A program made the translations under genes and the position numbers. DNA of 64,000 bases from Pseudoalteromonas luteoviolacea (GTDB lineage: Bacteria > Pseudomonadota > Gammaproteobacteria > Enterobacterales > Alteromonadaceae), in NCBI RefSeq assembly GCF_001750165.1, contig NZ_CP015411.1, forward strand, positions 2,074,001 through 2,138,000, read 5' to 3'. Position 1 is the first letter of the stretch; every line of letters begins with the position of its first letter. Below are positions 1-8,436 of this stretch, piece after piece. A model generated the notes under the pieces. That model saw only the letters and a list, made by a program, of their open reading frames with translations. It was not told the origin of the DNA and did not search any database.

Positions 1-678
1 GACTACGTCGAAATAAGATTGCCTATTAACAACCGAGATTTGGCATTCATGCGCCTACCAGAGCACTTTAGAGATGGTAAAGCCGATATTCCTAACCCTG
101 AGGTTTTGTTGTATTCAGATCTAGTTAAAGCGCAGCAATGGCGTGGGGTGGTGGTTCGTACAGAGGGCGCTATTAGTGAGCTTTCTCAGCAGCTGTATGT
201 AGTGGCACAGTTGGAGGACCCGTTTTCGGTCGAGCAGGCAGGTGATTTTGCTATCAAGATTGGACAGTACGTGAATGCTCAAATAAAAGGGCGAACATTA
301 GAGGGTGCGATTGCGATTCCAAGCAGCGCTATTTATCAGGGTACCTACGTGTATATCCTTGAAGAGAAAGATTTATTGATGCGTAAAGATATCACCGTAT
401 CTTGGCAAAATGATGAGTTCGCCATTGTCGACTCGGGGCTTGTCGCAGGTATGCGATTGGTTACTACACCACTTGGGCAAGTAAGTTCAGGTACACAAGT
501 AGTGTTGAATCGGAGTAAATCTGGTGGTGTTCAGGATATGCTTTCTGAATCGCCTACATGGCAAAAATTATCGGATAAACAGAAAAGTAGGTTAAAAAGG
601 CTGGCGGAGCAACGCGGGATAAGTGTCGAGCAATTACTGGTTGAGCGTGAGCAAAAAGTGAAGGAGGCTGGCATATGA
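1..678 (+). CDS. RND efflux periplasmic adaptor subunit (MFP), 3' part
   Basis: This is the C-terminal part of a membrane-fusion protein that links an inner-membrane RND pump to an outer-membrane channel. The frame is open to the left edge, so the visible TTG at 19 is not the true start; codons from base 1 read DYVEIRLPINNRDLAFMRLP, the typical beta-barrel/membrane-proximal segment of RND adaptors. A barrel strand region follows (about visible residues 60-110) and then a membrane-proximal domain with IAIPSSAIYQG and a 'GL..GMRLV.TPLG' turn. The C-terminus is a charged helix of about 35 residues, a common extension in adaptors of this pump subclass. The stop TGA overlaps the pump start by 4 nt (ATGA, 675-678), which indicates translational coupling. 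The family is clear; the substrate is not predictable. Confidence 0.9.
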   Translation, partial: DYVEIRLPINNRDLAFMRLPEHFRDGKADIPNPEVLLYSDLVKAQQWRGVVVRTEGAISELSQQLYVVAQLEDPFSVEQAGDFAIKIGQYVNAQIKGRTLEGAIAIPSSAIYQGTYVYILEEKDLLMRKDITVSWQNDEFAIVDSGLVAGMRLVTTPLGQVSSGTQVVLNRSKSGGVQDMLSESPTWQKLSDKQKSRLKRLAEQRGISVEQLLVEREQKVKEAGI

Positions 679-3600
679 TAGCTTGGTTTACCCGTAATCC
701 AGTCGCTGCAAACTTATTGATGTTGTCTATATTGTTCGGCGGCTTGTTTTCAATGTCGACAAAAATCCCATTGGAAGTCTTTCCTTCTTTTGAATTAGAT
801 GTCATAAGCATCAATATGTCTCTACGGGGCGCAACGCCAGAAGATGTTGAGCAGGGGATCTCAATACGGATTGAAGAGGCGGTGCAAGATCTCGAAGGAG
901 TAAAGCAAATTTCTAGTCGCTCCTCAGAGGGATCAGCAAATGTCAGGGTTGAAGTCGACTCAGGCTATGACCCCAGAGAAATGCTAGCGGATATTAAAAG
1001 TCGGGTAGATGCGATAAATACTTTTCCATCGGATGCAGAGAAGCCCGTAATTTCCTTGGCAGAACGAAAACGCGATGTGATTACAGTGACGGTGGCTGCG
1101 AGTTATTCGGAGAAAGAGACCCGTGAATTTGCAGAGCAAGTTCGAGATGATTTATTACGTATTGATGGGGTAACACAAGTAGAACTAGATGGGGTACGAG
1201 ACTACGAAATTGCCATTGAACTCAGCCAGGATAAGCTTAGACAATATGATTTATCGATAAAGCAAGTGGCCAATTTGATTGGGCAGTCCAGTGCAGATAT
1301 TTCAGCAGGAAATTTAAAGTCATCAGGCGGGGATATTTTGCTGCGTTCTAAAGGGCAGGCATATCGCAAAAATGAATTTGCGAGTATTCCAATAAAAACC
1401 AGTGCGGATGGTTCGGTTGTCTACTTATCTGATATAGCGACCATTATAGATGGATTCGAAGAGACTCCCGTTCGTACACGCTTCAATGGCAAGCAAGCCG
1501 CATTTATAGAGGTTTATCGCATAGGTCAACAAAGTGCAATTGAAGTTGCAGATAGAGTTAAGGCATATATCGAGGAACGACAAAATTCGCTGCCAAAGGG
1601 CTATGAGTTAAGTTATTGGGACGACGACTCAGTGATCGTCAAAAACCGAATTTCGACGTTGACCTCAAATGCACTTCAAGGTGGCATTTTAGTTTTAGCA
1701 TTGTTGACGCTATTTTTGCGTCCAGCCATCGCATTTTGGGTTTTTATAGGGATCCCTGTGTCTTTTATGGGGGCATTTTTAGCGATGCCGCTGTTTGGGA
1801 TCAGTCTCAATATAATGAGTTTGTTCGGATTTATTCTCGTTCTGGGTATTGTTGTGGATGATGCAATTGTGACGGGCGAAAATATTTATACTCATTTGAA
1901 TAGTGCAGAATCTGGAGAAGAAGCGGCAATAAAGGGCACGCAAGAGGTAGCGACACCTGTGACATTTGGTATCTTAACAACCGTGGCTGCATTTCTGCCG
2001 TTGGCATTTATTGATGGGGTTCGAGGTGCTATTTTCGCTCAAATTCCGGCTGTTGTGATCCCTGTGCTATTAATGTCACTAGTGGAATCTAAATTCGTAT
2101 TACCAGCACATCTAAAGCACTTAAAACCCCGAAAGAGTGAGCAAGAAGCGGGTCGGTTTAGTCGTTTTCAACAGCGCTTTGCGGATGGGTTCGAGCGTGC
2201 GATATTAAAATACTATCAGCCAGCGTTAAAAATCGCGATTTCTAACAAGGCAGCAACGTTGAGTACTTTTGCAGGGGGGTTTTTAATTATTTTGACGCTA
2301 ATTACTAGCGGCTGGACTAAGTTCATTTTCTTTCCACGGATCCCTAGTGAAACCGTGCGTGCAAATCTAACTTTGCCAACAGGTACACCTTTTGAGGTGA
2401 CTGCAAAATATATTGATTTGATGTCTGACAAAGCACAGGTGCTCAAAGATAAATATGTTGACCCAAATACTGGGGAAAGCGTGATTACACATATTTTAGC
2501 GACAACGGGAGGGCGAGGTGGTGCATCAAATTCTGGGCGTGTGCGTTTTGAAATAACTCCCCCAGAATCGCGAACACTCAGTGTTGACTCGAGGCAATTA
2601 GTGAGAGAATGGCGTACTTTAATTGGCACTATTCCAGGTGCTGAAAGTTTAACTTTTCGGGCTGAAATTGGCCGCTCTAGCGACCCCATTGATGTACAAC
2701 TGACAGGTACTTCTTTAGTCGTACTCAAAGAAGCAGCACAACAGGTTAAGGCTAATTTGGCGACGTTTCCTACCGTATTTGATATTACGGATAGTCTAAG
2801 TGATGGTAAAGAAGAGTTGCAAATTGAGCTAACCGCGCAAGGTAAAGCGCTTGGTCTGACAAGGACAGAGGTATCAAATCAGATCCGGAGTGCATTTTTT
2901 GGAGCGCAAGTTCAGCGGATCCAGCGTGGTCGAGACGATGTTCGCGTTATGGTTCGTTTACCGTTAAGCGAGCGCAGTAATTTAGCCACATTAAACACTT
3001 TACTAATTAATACGCAAAACCAAGGCGCAGTACCTTTAAACCATGTTGCGACGCTCTCCCCAGGCCAGAGCCCGTCAAGTATTTATCGTATTGACCGATA
3101 TCGAACGGTCAATATTACCGCTGATATTGAAAAAGAAAATACTAATATGACTGTATTACAAGAAGAGTTGAAGGTGTTTTTGGATCAGCTCGTTGCACAG
3201 TACCCGGGGGTGACGCACTCGCTCGAGGGTGAAGCCAAAGAGCAGCGGGAGTCGTTTGGGTCATTAGGTTGGGCACTTTTGTTTGTATTCTTTATTATCT
3301 ATGCGCTGATGGCTATCCCGTTTAAGTCTTATATACAGCCCTTAATCGTAATGAGTGTGATCCCATTTGGATTAATAGGTTCGGTGATCGGCCATTGGAT
3401 TATGTCTATGGAACTCACCATCATGAGTTTATTGGGCATGTTGGCTTTGATTGGCGTGGTTGTGAACGATTCATTAGTACTCGTGGATTATATTAACAAG
3501 CAGCGTGCGAAAGGTGCAGAGCTAATGAGTGCCGTTTTAACTGCTGGCGCCGCTCGATTTAGGCCTGTTATGCTGACTAGTATCACGACCTTTTTTGGCT

Positions 3601-3785
3601 TGATGCCACTTTTATTTGAGCAACAGACACAGGCACAATTTCTGATACCGATGGCTGTTTCTTTGGGGTTTGGCATTATATTTGCGACTTTAATTACACT
3701 CATTTTAGTCCCCGTGAATTATTTGTTAGTCGAAAAGGTGCAACGCTTTAGCCGCAGTATTGGTTTAAAACGCGTAAACTCATAG
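675..3785 (+). CDS. RND efflux transporter permease (AcrB/HAE1-like)
   Basis: A 1036-residue inner-membrane proton-driven pump of the usual RND length. It shows the duplicated architecture: TM1 (about 12-30), a large periplasmic loop, TM2-TM6 starting near 335, a second periplasmic loop, and TM8-TM12 from about 870. In TM4 the motif GIVVDDAIV places the proton-relay aspartates at D395 and D396; the following 'TGENIY' matches the family. The second half carries 'FGLIGSVIGHW', 'GVVVNDSLVLVDYIN' and 'RFRPVMLTSITTFFGLMPL', all typical of HAE-1 pumps. It is the second gene of an operon with the adaptor (4-nt overlap). The N-terminal FPSFELDVISINMSLRGATPEDVE is typical of RND pumps annotated as 'efflux RND transporter permease' without a defined drug. 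No outer-membrane partner is visible here. Confidence 0.95.
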   Translation: MIAWFTRNPVAANLLMLSILFGGLFSMSTKIPLEVFPSFELDVISINMSLRGATPEDVEQGISIRIEEAVQDLEGVKQISSRSSEGSANVRVEVDSGYDPREMLADIKSRVDAINTFPSDAEKPVISLAERKRDVITVTVAASYSEKETREFAEQVRDDLLRIDGVTQVELDGVRDYEIAIELSQDKLRQYDLSIKQVANLIGQSSADISAGNLKSSGGDILLRSKGQAYRKNEFASIPIKTSADGSVVYLSDIATIIDGFEETPVRTRFNGKQAAFIEVYRIGQQSAIEVADRVKAYIEERQNSLPKGYELSYWDDDSVIVKNRISTLTSNALQGGILVLALLTLFLRPAIAFWVFIGIPVSFMGAFLAMPLFGISLNIMSLFGFILVLGIVVDDAIVTGENIYTHLNSAESGEEAAIKGTQEVATPVTFGILTTVAAFLPLAFIDGVRGAIFAQIPAVVIPVLLMSLVESKFVLPAHLKHLKPRKSEQEAGRFSRFQQRFADGFERAILKYYQPALKIAISNKAATLSTFAGGFLIILTLITSGWTKFIFFPRIPSETVRANLTLPTGTPFEVTAKYIDLMSDKAQVLKDKYVDPNTGESVITHILATTGGRGGASNSGRVRFEITPPESRTLSVDSRQLVREWRTLIGTIPGAESLTFRAEIGRSSDPIDVQLTGTSLVVLKEAAQQVKANLATFPTVFDITDSLSDGKEELQIELTAQGKALGLTRTEVSNQIRSAFFGAQVQRIQRGRDDVRVMVRLPLSERSNLATLNTLLINTQNQGAVPLNHVATLSPGQSPSSIYRIDRYRTVNITADIEKENTNMTVLQEELKVFLDQLVAQYPGVTHSLEGEAKEQRESFGSLGWALLFVFFIIYALMAIPFKSYIQPLIVMSVIPFGLIGSVIGHWIMSMELTIMSLLGMLALIGVVVNDSLVLVDYINKQRAKGAELMSAVLTAGAARFRPVMLTSITTFFGLMPLLFEQQTQAQFLIPMAVSLGFGIIFATLITLILVPVNYLLVEKVQRFSRSIGLKRVNS

Positions 3786-3792
3786 TACTTCA

Positions 3793-3824
3793 ATAATGGC
3801 GCTAAGTTTAATTGGCGCCATTAT
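3793..3824 (+). terminator. Stem-loop after RND operon
   Basis: Arms ATAATGGCGC (3793-3802) and GCGCCATTAT (3815-3824) pair perfectly over 10 bp with a 12-nt loop. It begins 7 bases after the pump stop codon. No U-run follows, so it may be a weak or factor-assisted terminator or a 3'-end stabiliser. Confidence 0.5.
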
Positions 3825-3943
3825 GTAGTATTTGGGTCATGTTAGCGTCAGTGAGTGATGAGAACTCTTGTCATAATTTTTACTTTCATACCAAAAGTAC
3901 GTACAATCAGCGCCCATTGAAAAACCGCGCTTTATTGGCGTTT

Positions 3944-4498
3944 ATGCACCGTATATCTGATCTAAAAAATATATTCGATACTCAGTTTTTAAGTACTCAC
4001 AATACTCGTCTAGTTAAAGGTGATGATGAACCCATCTACATACCTGCCAGTGATGAGTGTACTTTTCATCAGGTAGTTTTTGCTCATGGTTTTTATGCCA
4101 GTGCACTACATGAAATTGCCCACTGGTTAGTTGCGGGAGAAGCGCGCCGCTTATTGGAAGATTATGGCTATTGGTATTGCCCAGATGGCCGTGATAAAGC
4201 GCAACAAGCTGAATTTGAAAGTGTTGAAGTAAAGCCTCAGGCCATTGAGTGGGCACTGAGTGTTGCTGCGGGCTTTGATTTTAATGTATCGGTAGATAAT
4301 TTAAATGGTGAGCAAACTTGTCGATTTACTTTTCAAAAGCGAGTTTATCAGCAAGTTTTGGTATTGCTAGACAGTGGCTTTAATAATCGTACGGAACAGT
4401 TACTAAAAGCTTTATCGGCGTTTTACAATACGCCGTGGCCATTACAAAAAGAACAGTTTTCTTGGGATTGCCCACAGGAGTTAGAAGATGTCATTTAA
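3944..4498 (+). CDS. epmC: Elongation factor P hydroxylase EpmC (YfcM)
   Basis: EpmC hydroxylates the beta-lysylated lysine of elongation factor P, the last step of EF-P modification. The frame is open from 3812, but the ATG at 3944 gives 184 residues, matching the about 182 of E. coli EpmC and starting directly at the conserved N-terminus. HEIAHW (residues 56-61, an HExxH metal-site motif), GYWYCPDGRD (about 75-84), 'FESVEVKPQAIEW' and 'NVSVDNLNG' are all hallmarks of the family. It overlaps the next gene by 11 nt and sits with yfcL, as in enterobacteria where yfcL and yfcM are neighbours. EF-P, EpmA and EpmB are not in the window. Confidence 0.93.
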   Translation: MHRISDLKNIFDTQFLSTHNTRLVKGDDEPIYIPASDECTFHQVVFAHGFYASALHEIAHWLVAGEARRLLEDYGYWYCPDGRDKAQQAEFESVEVKPQAIEWALSVAAGFDFNVSVDNLNGEQTCRFTFQKRVYQQVLVLLDSGFNNRTEQLLKALSAFYNTPWPLQKEQFSWDCPQELEDVI

Positions 4499-5609
4499 AC
4501 TCGGTTTAATTGTTAACCCCGTCGCGGGGTTAGGTGGTTCAGTGGCTTTGAAAGGCAGCGATGGTGTTGATACAGCACAAAAAGCATTGGCGCTTGGTGC
4601 AGAGCCCAAGTCAAACAATCGAACAAAGCTTGCGCTAGAACAGTTATTGCCTTTTCATGAACGAATTCAAGTATATACGGCATCAGGTGAGATGGGGGAG
4701 CGTATAGCAAAAGAGCTTGGTTTTGATACACATGTTATTTATACAGTAAACGACCAGACGACTGCGCAGGATACAGAGCGTGCCGCGAAAAAATTGATTG
4801 AACAAGGGGTTGATCTGCTTTTGTTTGCAGGTGGCGATGGCACGGCACGAAATATATGTTCCGTGGTAGATGATAAAGCTCCTGTGTTGGGTGTACCTGC
4901 GGGTTGCAAGATCCACAGTGGTGTTTATGCCATTACGCCAAAAGCTGCGGGTCGAGTGGTTGAAATGTTGATCAAAGGTGAGTTAGTTACCTTAGCTGAA
5001 GCAGATGTAATGGACATCGATGAAGCTGCGTTTAGAGCCGGCACGGTTAAAGCAAAACGTTATGGTGAAATGCAAGTTCCCAGCGAAGTACGTTATGTGC
5101 AGAGTGTCAAAAACGGCGGCAAAGAAAGTGATGAATTGGTTTTGGCTGATATTGCCGCGTTTGTTATCTCTGAAATGGATGAAGAAGTCCGTTATATCAT
5201 GGGATCAGGCTCGACGGTTGAAGCTGTGATGGAAGAGCTCGGCTTAGAGAACACCTTATTAGGGGTTGACTTGATTCAAGATCATGAGCTGTTAGGACAG
5301 GACTTAACCGCAAAACAACTGCTTGCGTTGACCAAAGACCATCCGACGAAACTAGTGATTACCTTGATAGGTGGGCAGGGCCATATTTTTGGTCGTGGTA
5401 ATCAGCAGCTGAGTCCAGAATTAATTAAACAAATTGGTAAAGAAAACATTATTGTAGTTGCGACAAAGCGCAAGCTACAAGCATTAGATGGTCGTCCATT
5501 GATAGCAGATACGGGCGACCAGACACTTGATGATGAATTGAGTGGCTATATTAAAGTCGTCACAGGATATAATGATCATGTGATGTATGCCGTTGGGCAT
5601 CAAGAATAA
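4488..5609 (+). CDS. ATP-NAD kinase-like protein (COG3199 type)
   Basis: A 373-residue protein of the NAD kinase/diacylglycerol kinase-like fold. The N-terminus LGLIVNPVAGLGGSVALKGSD and the nucleotide motif FAGGDGTARN (about residues 112-121) are characteristic of the COG3199 'predicted polyphosphate- or ATP-dependent NAD kinase' group, distinct from the housekeeping NadK. A later 'ITLIGGQGHIFGRGNQQLSP' block is also typical of this group. It probably phosphorylates a nucleotide or related metabolite in the cytoplasm; the substrate in this group is not settled. It overlaps epmC by 11 nt and precedes yfcL by 13 nt, so the three genes are one operon. Confidence 0.85.
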   Translation: MSFKLGLIVNPVAGLGGSVALKGSDGVDTAQKALALGAEPKSNNRTKLALEQLLPFHERIQVYTASGEMGERIAKELGFDTHVIYTVNDQTTAQDTERAAKKLIEQGVDLLLFAGGDGTARNICSVVDDKAPVLGVPAGCKIHSGVYAITPKAAGRVVEMLIKGELVTLAEADVMDIDEAAFRAGTVKAKRYGEMQVPSEVRYVQSVKNGGKESDELVLADIAAFVISEMDEEVRYIMGSGSTVEAVMEELGLENTLLGVDLIQDHELLGQDLTAKQLLALTKDHPTKLVITLIGGQGHIFGRGNQQLSPELIKQIGKENIIVVATKRKLQALDGRPLIADTGDQTLDDELSGYIKVVTGYNDHVMYAVGHQE

Positions 5610-5622
5610 GTGAGGAGAAGAA

Positions 5623-5901
5623 ATGTCATTTGAAACCTATGTAGAGGCTGCACAGCAGTTTTTTGATGAATTAGTTGATCGTGCAGATGATGATGAACTC
5701 TTTGCTGGTGGCTATTTGCGAGGTCATTTTGATTTGGCTGTGGGCTACGCTCAAGTTGAGGAGCTCAATTTACAACCAGAAGAGTTAAATACTAAGATAG
5801 AAGAAAGCCTTGTAAAAGCCTACCGCAATGGCGAACTAACAGATGAAGACAAAGAGCACGTTGTTAGTATTTGGGAGCAAGTTAAGACATTAGCTGCGTA
5901 A
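5623..5901 (+). CDS. yfcL: YfcL family protein
   Basis: A 92-residue acidic, helical cytoplasmic protein. The N-terminus 'FFDELVDRADDDELFAGGYLRGHFDLAVGYA' matches the YfcL family, a small conserved gammaproteobacterial protein of unknown function that is encoded next to epmC in enterobacteria. The Shine-Dalgarno GAGGAG lies about 6 nt before the ATG. It closes the epmC operon: a 13-bp terminator follows 5 bases after the stop. No enzymatic motif is visible. Confidence 0.88.
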   Translation: MSFETYVEAAQQFFDELVDRADDDELFAGGYLRGHFDLAVGYAQVEELNLQPEELNTKIEESLVKAYRNGELTDEDKEHVVSIWEQVKTLAA

Positions 5902-5906
5902 TATAT

Positions 5907-5944
5907 AGTCACTCATGACACATGGTCATGAGTGACTTTTGTTT
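5907..5944 (+). terminator. Intrinsic terminator after yfcL
   Basis: Arms AGTCACTCATGAC (5907-5919) and GTCATGAGTGACT (5925-5937) form a perfect 13-bp stem with a 5-nt loop, followed by a T-rich tail. It lies between the convergent yfcL and Nramp-like genes and can insulate both strands. Confidence 0.85.
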
Positions 5945-5956
5945 ATACCTTATCTG

Positions 5957-7183
5957 TTATAAAACCCAACGCCATACGACGAACAACAGCGAAAACGAGA
6001 CGAGGTATATTAGTCCCAACGTGGATAAAACTTTGACGGGTTTTGGCAGTGATTCGTATATCTCTCCTTTGATTAAAGATAAGTTTAACCAAGCAAAAAA
6101 TGGCGTAGTTAAAAAAGCCATTGTCATAGCAAACATCAGCATTTCTTTTAAATTGCCTTTAAAGAACAAAACAACGATCATACCCAGCGCAGATTGAAGT
6201 CCTATCAATAAAGATAAACTGTGCTTGTAATCATGCGGCTTGATGATTTTTAGGGATTCATCTAATGTCCTTGCGTAACCATCTAATACCGTGATGGTTG
6301 TGCCAAACATACATAAAAACGCGACAACGGCGATTAACCAGCGAGACCATTCACCTATCGTCATTGCGTACATGTCAATCAGTTGCTTTGAAAATGCTAC
6401 GCCTGCCAATTCAATTTTTTGTTCTTGACCATATTGAAGTAACACACCGAGTGCGAAAAACACCAAGGCGAGTACAAGCATCATGGCGTAGCCGAGGTTA
6501 AAATCAAACAAGCTCTGTTGTCTGGTTAGTTTAGCGGTTTTTAATTTGCTCTTTAGCCATAGAGAATTGATGGCTGAAACTTCAATTGGGGCGGGCATCC
6601 AACCCATCAACGCAACCATAAAGCCCAATAATGCCAATTCATATGGGGAAGGAGCTTCTTGCGGCGTTGGGTGAGCGGGACCGTTTATTAAGGCAACGAT
6701 GAAAGCAGCAGCTGTGGCAATGCACAAGAAGACCATGATCACCTTACTAGAGTTATCTAACAGTTTGTAATGACCAAAGATGAGGATGCCCAAACACACA
6801 AACAGCAGTCCAAAACTGAGCGTTGTGAGGGAAAAATCACCGGGTAGTATATATTGCAAAAGCGCAGCGGTAATCAGCAGTACACCAGCTGTATTTACAA
6901 CGGCTGCAAGTAAATTGACGATGAAAAAGAGATAAAAAAGAGAAGGGTTCTTATCTTTGTAGCCTTGTACCAAGCTCTGGTTAGTGCGCAGGGTATATTC
7001 TACGCCAAAGCGGAAAAATGGGTATTTGAGTACGTTTACTGCAATGATTAACCAAAGTAGCTGCCAACCAAAAAGCGCACCAGCTTGAGTTGCTGCAACA
7101 AGATGAGAGCCTCCTACTGATGCCGTGGCCATCAATATGCCAGGTCCAAGCGCCTGACTTTTAGACATAATGCTTGATAACAC
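5957..7183 (-). CDS. Nramp-related transporter with altered metal motifs
   Basis: A polytopic inner-membrane protein of about 408 residues with some 11 hydrophobic segments, recognisable as an Nramp/MntH relative from 'LGPGILMATASVGGSHLVAATQAGA' (split over TM1) and its overall layout. Canonical Nramp proteins have DPGN in TM1 to bind Mn/Fe; here the position reads VGGSHL (residues 23-28). The TM6 region reads GWMPAPIEVSA instead of the usual MPH-type motif. Substrate is therefore uncertain: another divalent ion or another solute. The GTG at 7183 is chosen because AAGGAT lies 6 nt upstream; the open frame extends to 7261, and an ATG at 7168 also exists but has no ribosome site. It converges on yfcL. 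Confidence 0.78.
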   Translation of the reverse strand: MLSSIMSKSQALGPGILMATASVGGSHLVAATQAGALFGWQLLWLIIAVNVLKYPFFRFGVEYTLRTNQSLVQGYKDKNPSLFYLFFIVNLLAAVVNTAGVLLITAALLQYILPGDFSLTTLSFGLLFVCLGILIFGHYKLLDNSSKVIMVFLCIATAAAFIVALINGPAHPTPQEAPSPYELALLGFMVALMGWMPAPIEVSAINSLWLKSKLKTAKLTRQQSLFDFNLGYAMMLVLALVFFALGVLLQYGQEQKIELAGVAFSKQLIDMYAMTIGEWSRWLIAVVAFLCMFGTTITVLDGYARTLDESLKIIKPHDYKHSLSLLIGLQSALGMIVVLFFKGNLKEMLMFAMTMAFLTTPFFAWLNLSLIKGEIYESLPKPVKVLSTLGLIYLVSFSLLFVVWRWVL

Positions 7184-7436
7184 GTTAGATCCTTGTTTTT
7201 GATTGCTATGGTAACGTGTTAAAAAAATTATCCAAGTGAAATTTATGATAAAAAGATTCATAAATCATGAAACTACACGAGGACTAATGCGTATGGAGGG
7301 AGTAATGTGTAGTTTAAAAAGTGAACAGCGGGGGAAGTATAAGGGTTAGCTTGCCGTTTATCTTGCCAAAGGTCCGCTGCGAGTGATATCAGAGAGCATC
7401 TAAATTAGATCTTTGGCTGGAAAATTGCGACGCTAA

Positions 7437-8312
7437 TTAATTGGTATTCAAAGTAAAATAGTTCTTTATAAAATTGATGAATGTTCTGATTTTATGTGCT
7501 TTTTGGCTTGATTGAGGGTAGAAAAGATACATCCCATTTTGTGGTGACTGATATGCTTTTAGCACCTCAATCAGTTGGCCATTATCCAATTGTGCTTGCA
7601 CAAAATAATTCGCAACGCGTATGAGCCCCGCGCCTTCAATGGCATATTGTTTGATGAGGGTATTGTCATTGCTAGACATCCATCCATTTACCAAAACTGT
7701 TTCGTTTTCAAAGTACCATTTAGATTGACCATTGGCGACTATGCAGGCATGTTCGGATAAATCACAGGGTTGGTTAATAGCAGAGTGGGCATTTATGTAA
7801 CTGGGTGATGCGACAATGATATGTCGGTAATCAAATAGCTTGATAGCCACCATATCTTGCGGGGGAGACATTGTAGCCCTAAATGCGATGTCAAAATCTT
7901 TGTTATTTAAATTATGTGTTGTATAGCTAGAATTAATTGAAAATTCAACTTCTGGGTAGTGTTTTTTAAATTCTACACAGAGTCTTGGCAAGTGTATTTG
8001 CGCAAACATACGTGGTGCAGTCAGTCGGATCATACCGTCGACTTTTTCTGTATTGACGCTGCGCTCAAGTTCGAACAATTGACCCCTGATTGATTTTCCG
8101 TGCTCAAATACTTGCTGGCCGTATTGGGTCAGTTTTACACTTCGAGTTGTTCTTACTAGCAATGGGGCATTCAGGACTTGCTCAAATCGCTTTATTTTAT
8201 CCGATAGCTGACCTTTGGAGATCCCAAGCGATTTTGCGGCTTTTGTATAATTAAGCTCTTCTGCTAGCTTGACAAAAAGCAGCAGCAATTCAATGCGTTT
8301 ATGTTCATTCAC
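7437..8312 (-). CDS. LysR family transcriptional regulator
   Basis: A 291-residue LysR-type regulator. The N-terminal winged helix-turn-helix spans about residues 6-65, with 'LNYTKAAKSLGISKGQLSDKIKRFEQVLNAPLLVRTTRSVKLTQYG'. The periplasmic-binding-like effector domain follows from about residue 90 ('DGMIRLTAPRMFAQIHLPRL'). It is divergent from the aldo/keto reductase gene across a 124-bp gap holding an inverted repeat (8334-8351), so it probably controls that gene and itself. The subgroup resembles the CrgA/AaeR-like branch that often governs oxidoreductases; the inducer is unknown. Confidence 0.92.
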   Translation of the reverse strand: MNEHKRIELLLLFVKLAEELNYTKAAKSLGISKGQLSDKIKRFEQVLNAPLLVRTTRSVKLTQYGQQVFEHGKSIRGQLFELERSVNTEKVDGMIRLTAPRMFAQIHLPRLCVEFKKHYPEVEFSINSSYTTHNLNNKDFDIAFRATMSPPQDMVAIKLFDYRHIIVASPSYINAHSAINQPCDLSEHACIVANGQSKWYFENETVLVNGWMSSNDNTLIKQYAIEGAGLIRVANYFVQAQLDNGQLIEVLKAYQSPQNGMYLFYPQSSQKAHKIRTFINFIKNYFTLNTN

Positions 8313-8333
8313 TCGCTCTACTCCAACATTAAT

Positions 8334-8351
8334 TGTTCAAATTAATGAACA
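8334..8351. promoter_or_regulatory. Candidate LysR operator between divergent genes
   Basis: TGTTCA-AATTAA-TGAACA is an 18-bp perfect inverted repeat with a 6-bp AT spacer, containing T-N-A geometry expected of LysR sites. It lies 22 bp from the regulator start and 85 bp from the reductase start. Confidence 0.5.
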
Positions 8352-8436
8352 CAGAATTCTAATTTCCATACTTTTATTCAAAATAAAGAACAATATCATA
8401 TAGCCAGATATGTATTTCGACTAGCTGGAGTAAAGT

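Noticed and set aside
3812..3943. N-terminal extension of the epmC frame
   Set aside because: The extension has no homology and would add 44 residues to a protein whose ATG at 3944 matches the family's usual length.
5922..6197. Short plus-strand frame beginning in the yfcL terminator
   Set aside because: It overlaps the Nramp-like gene on the other strand and begins in a terminator, so it is not a gene.
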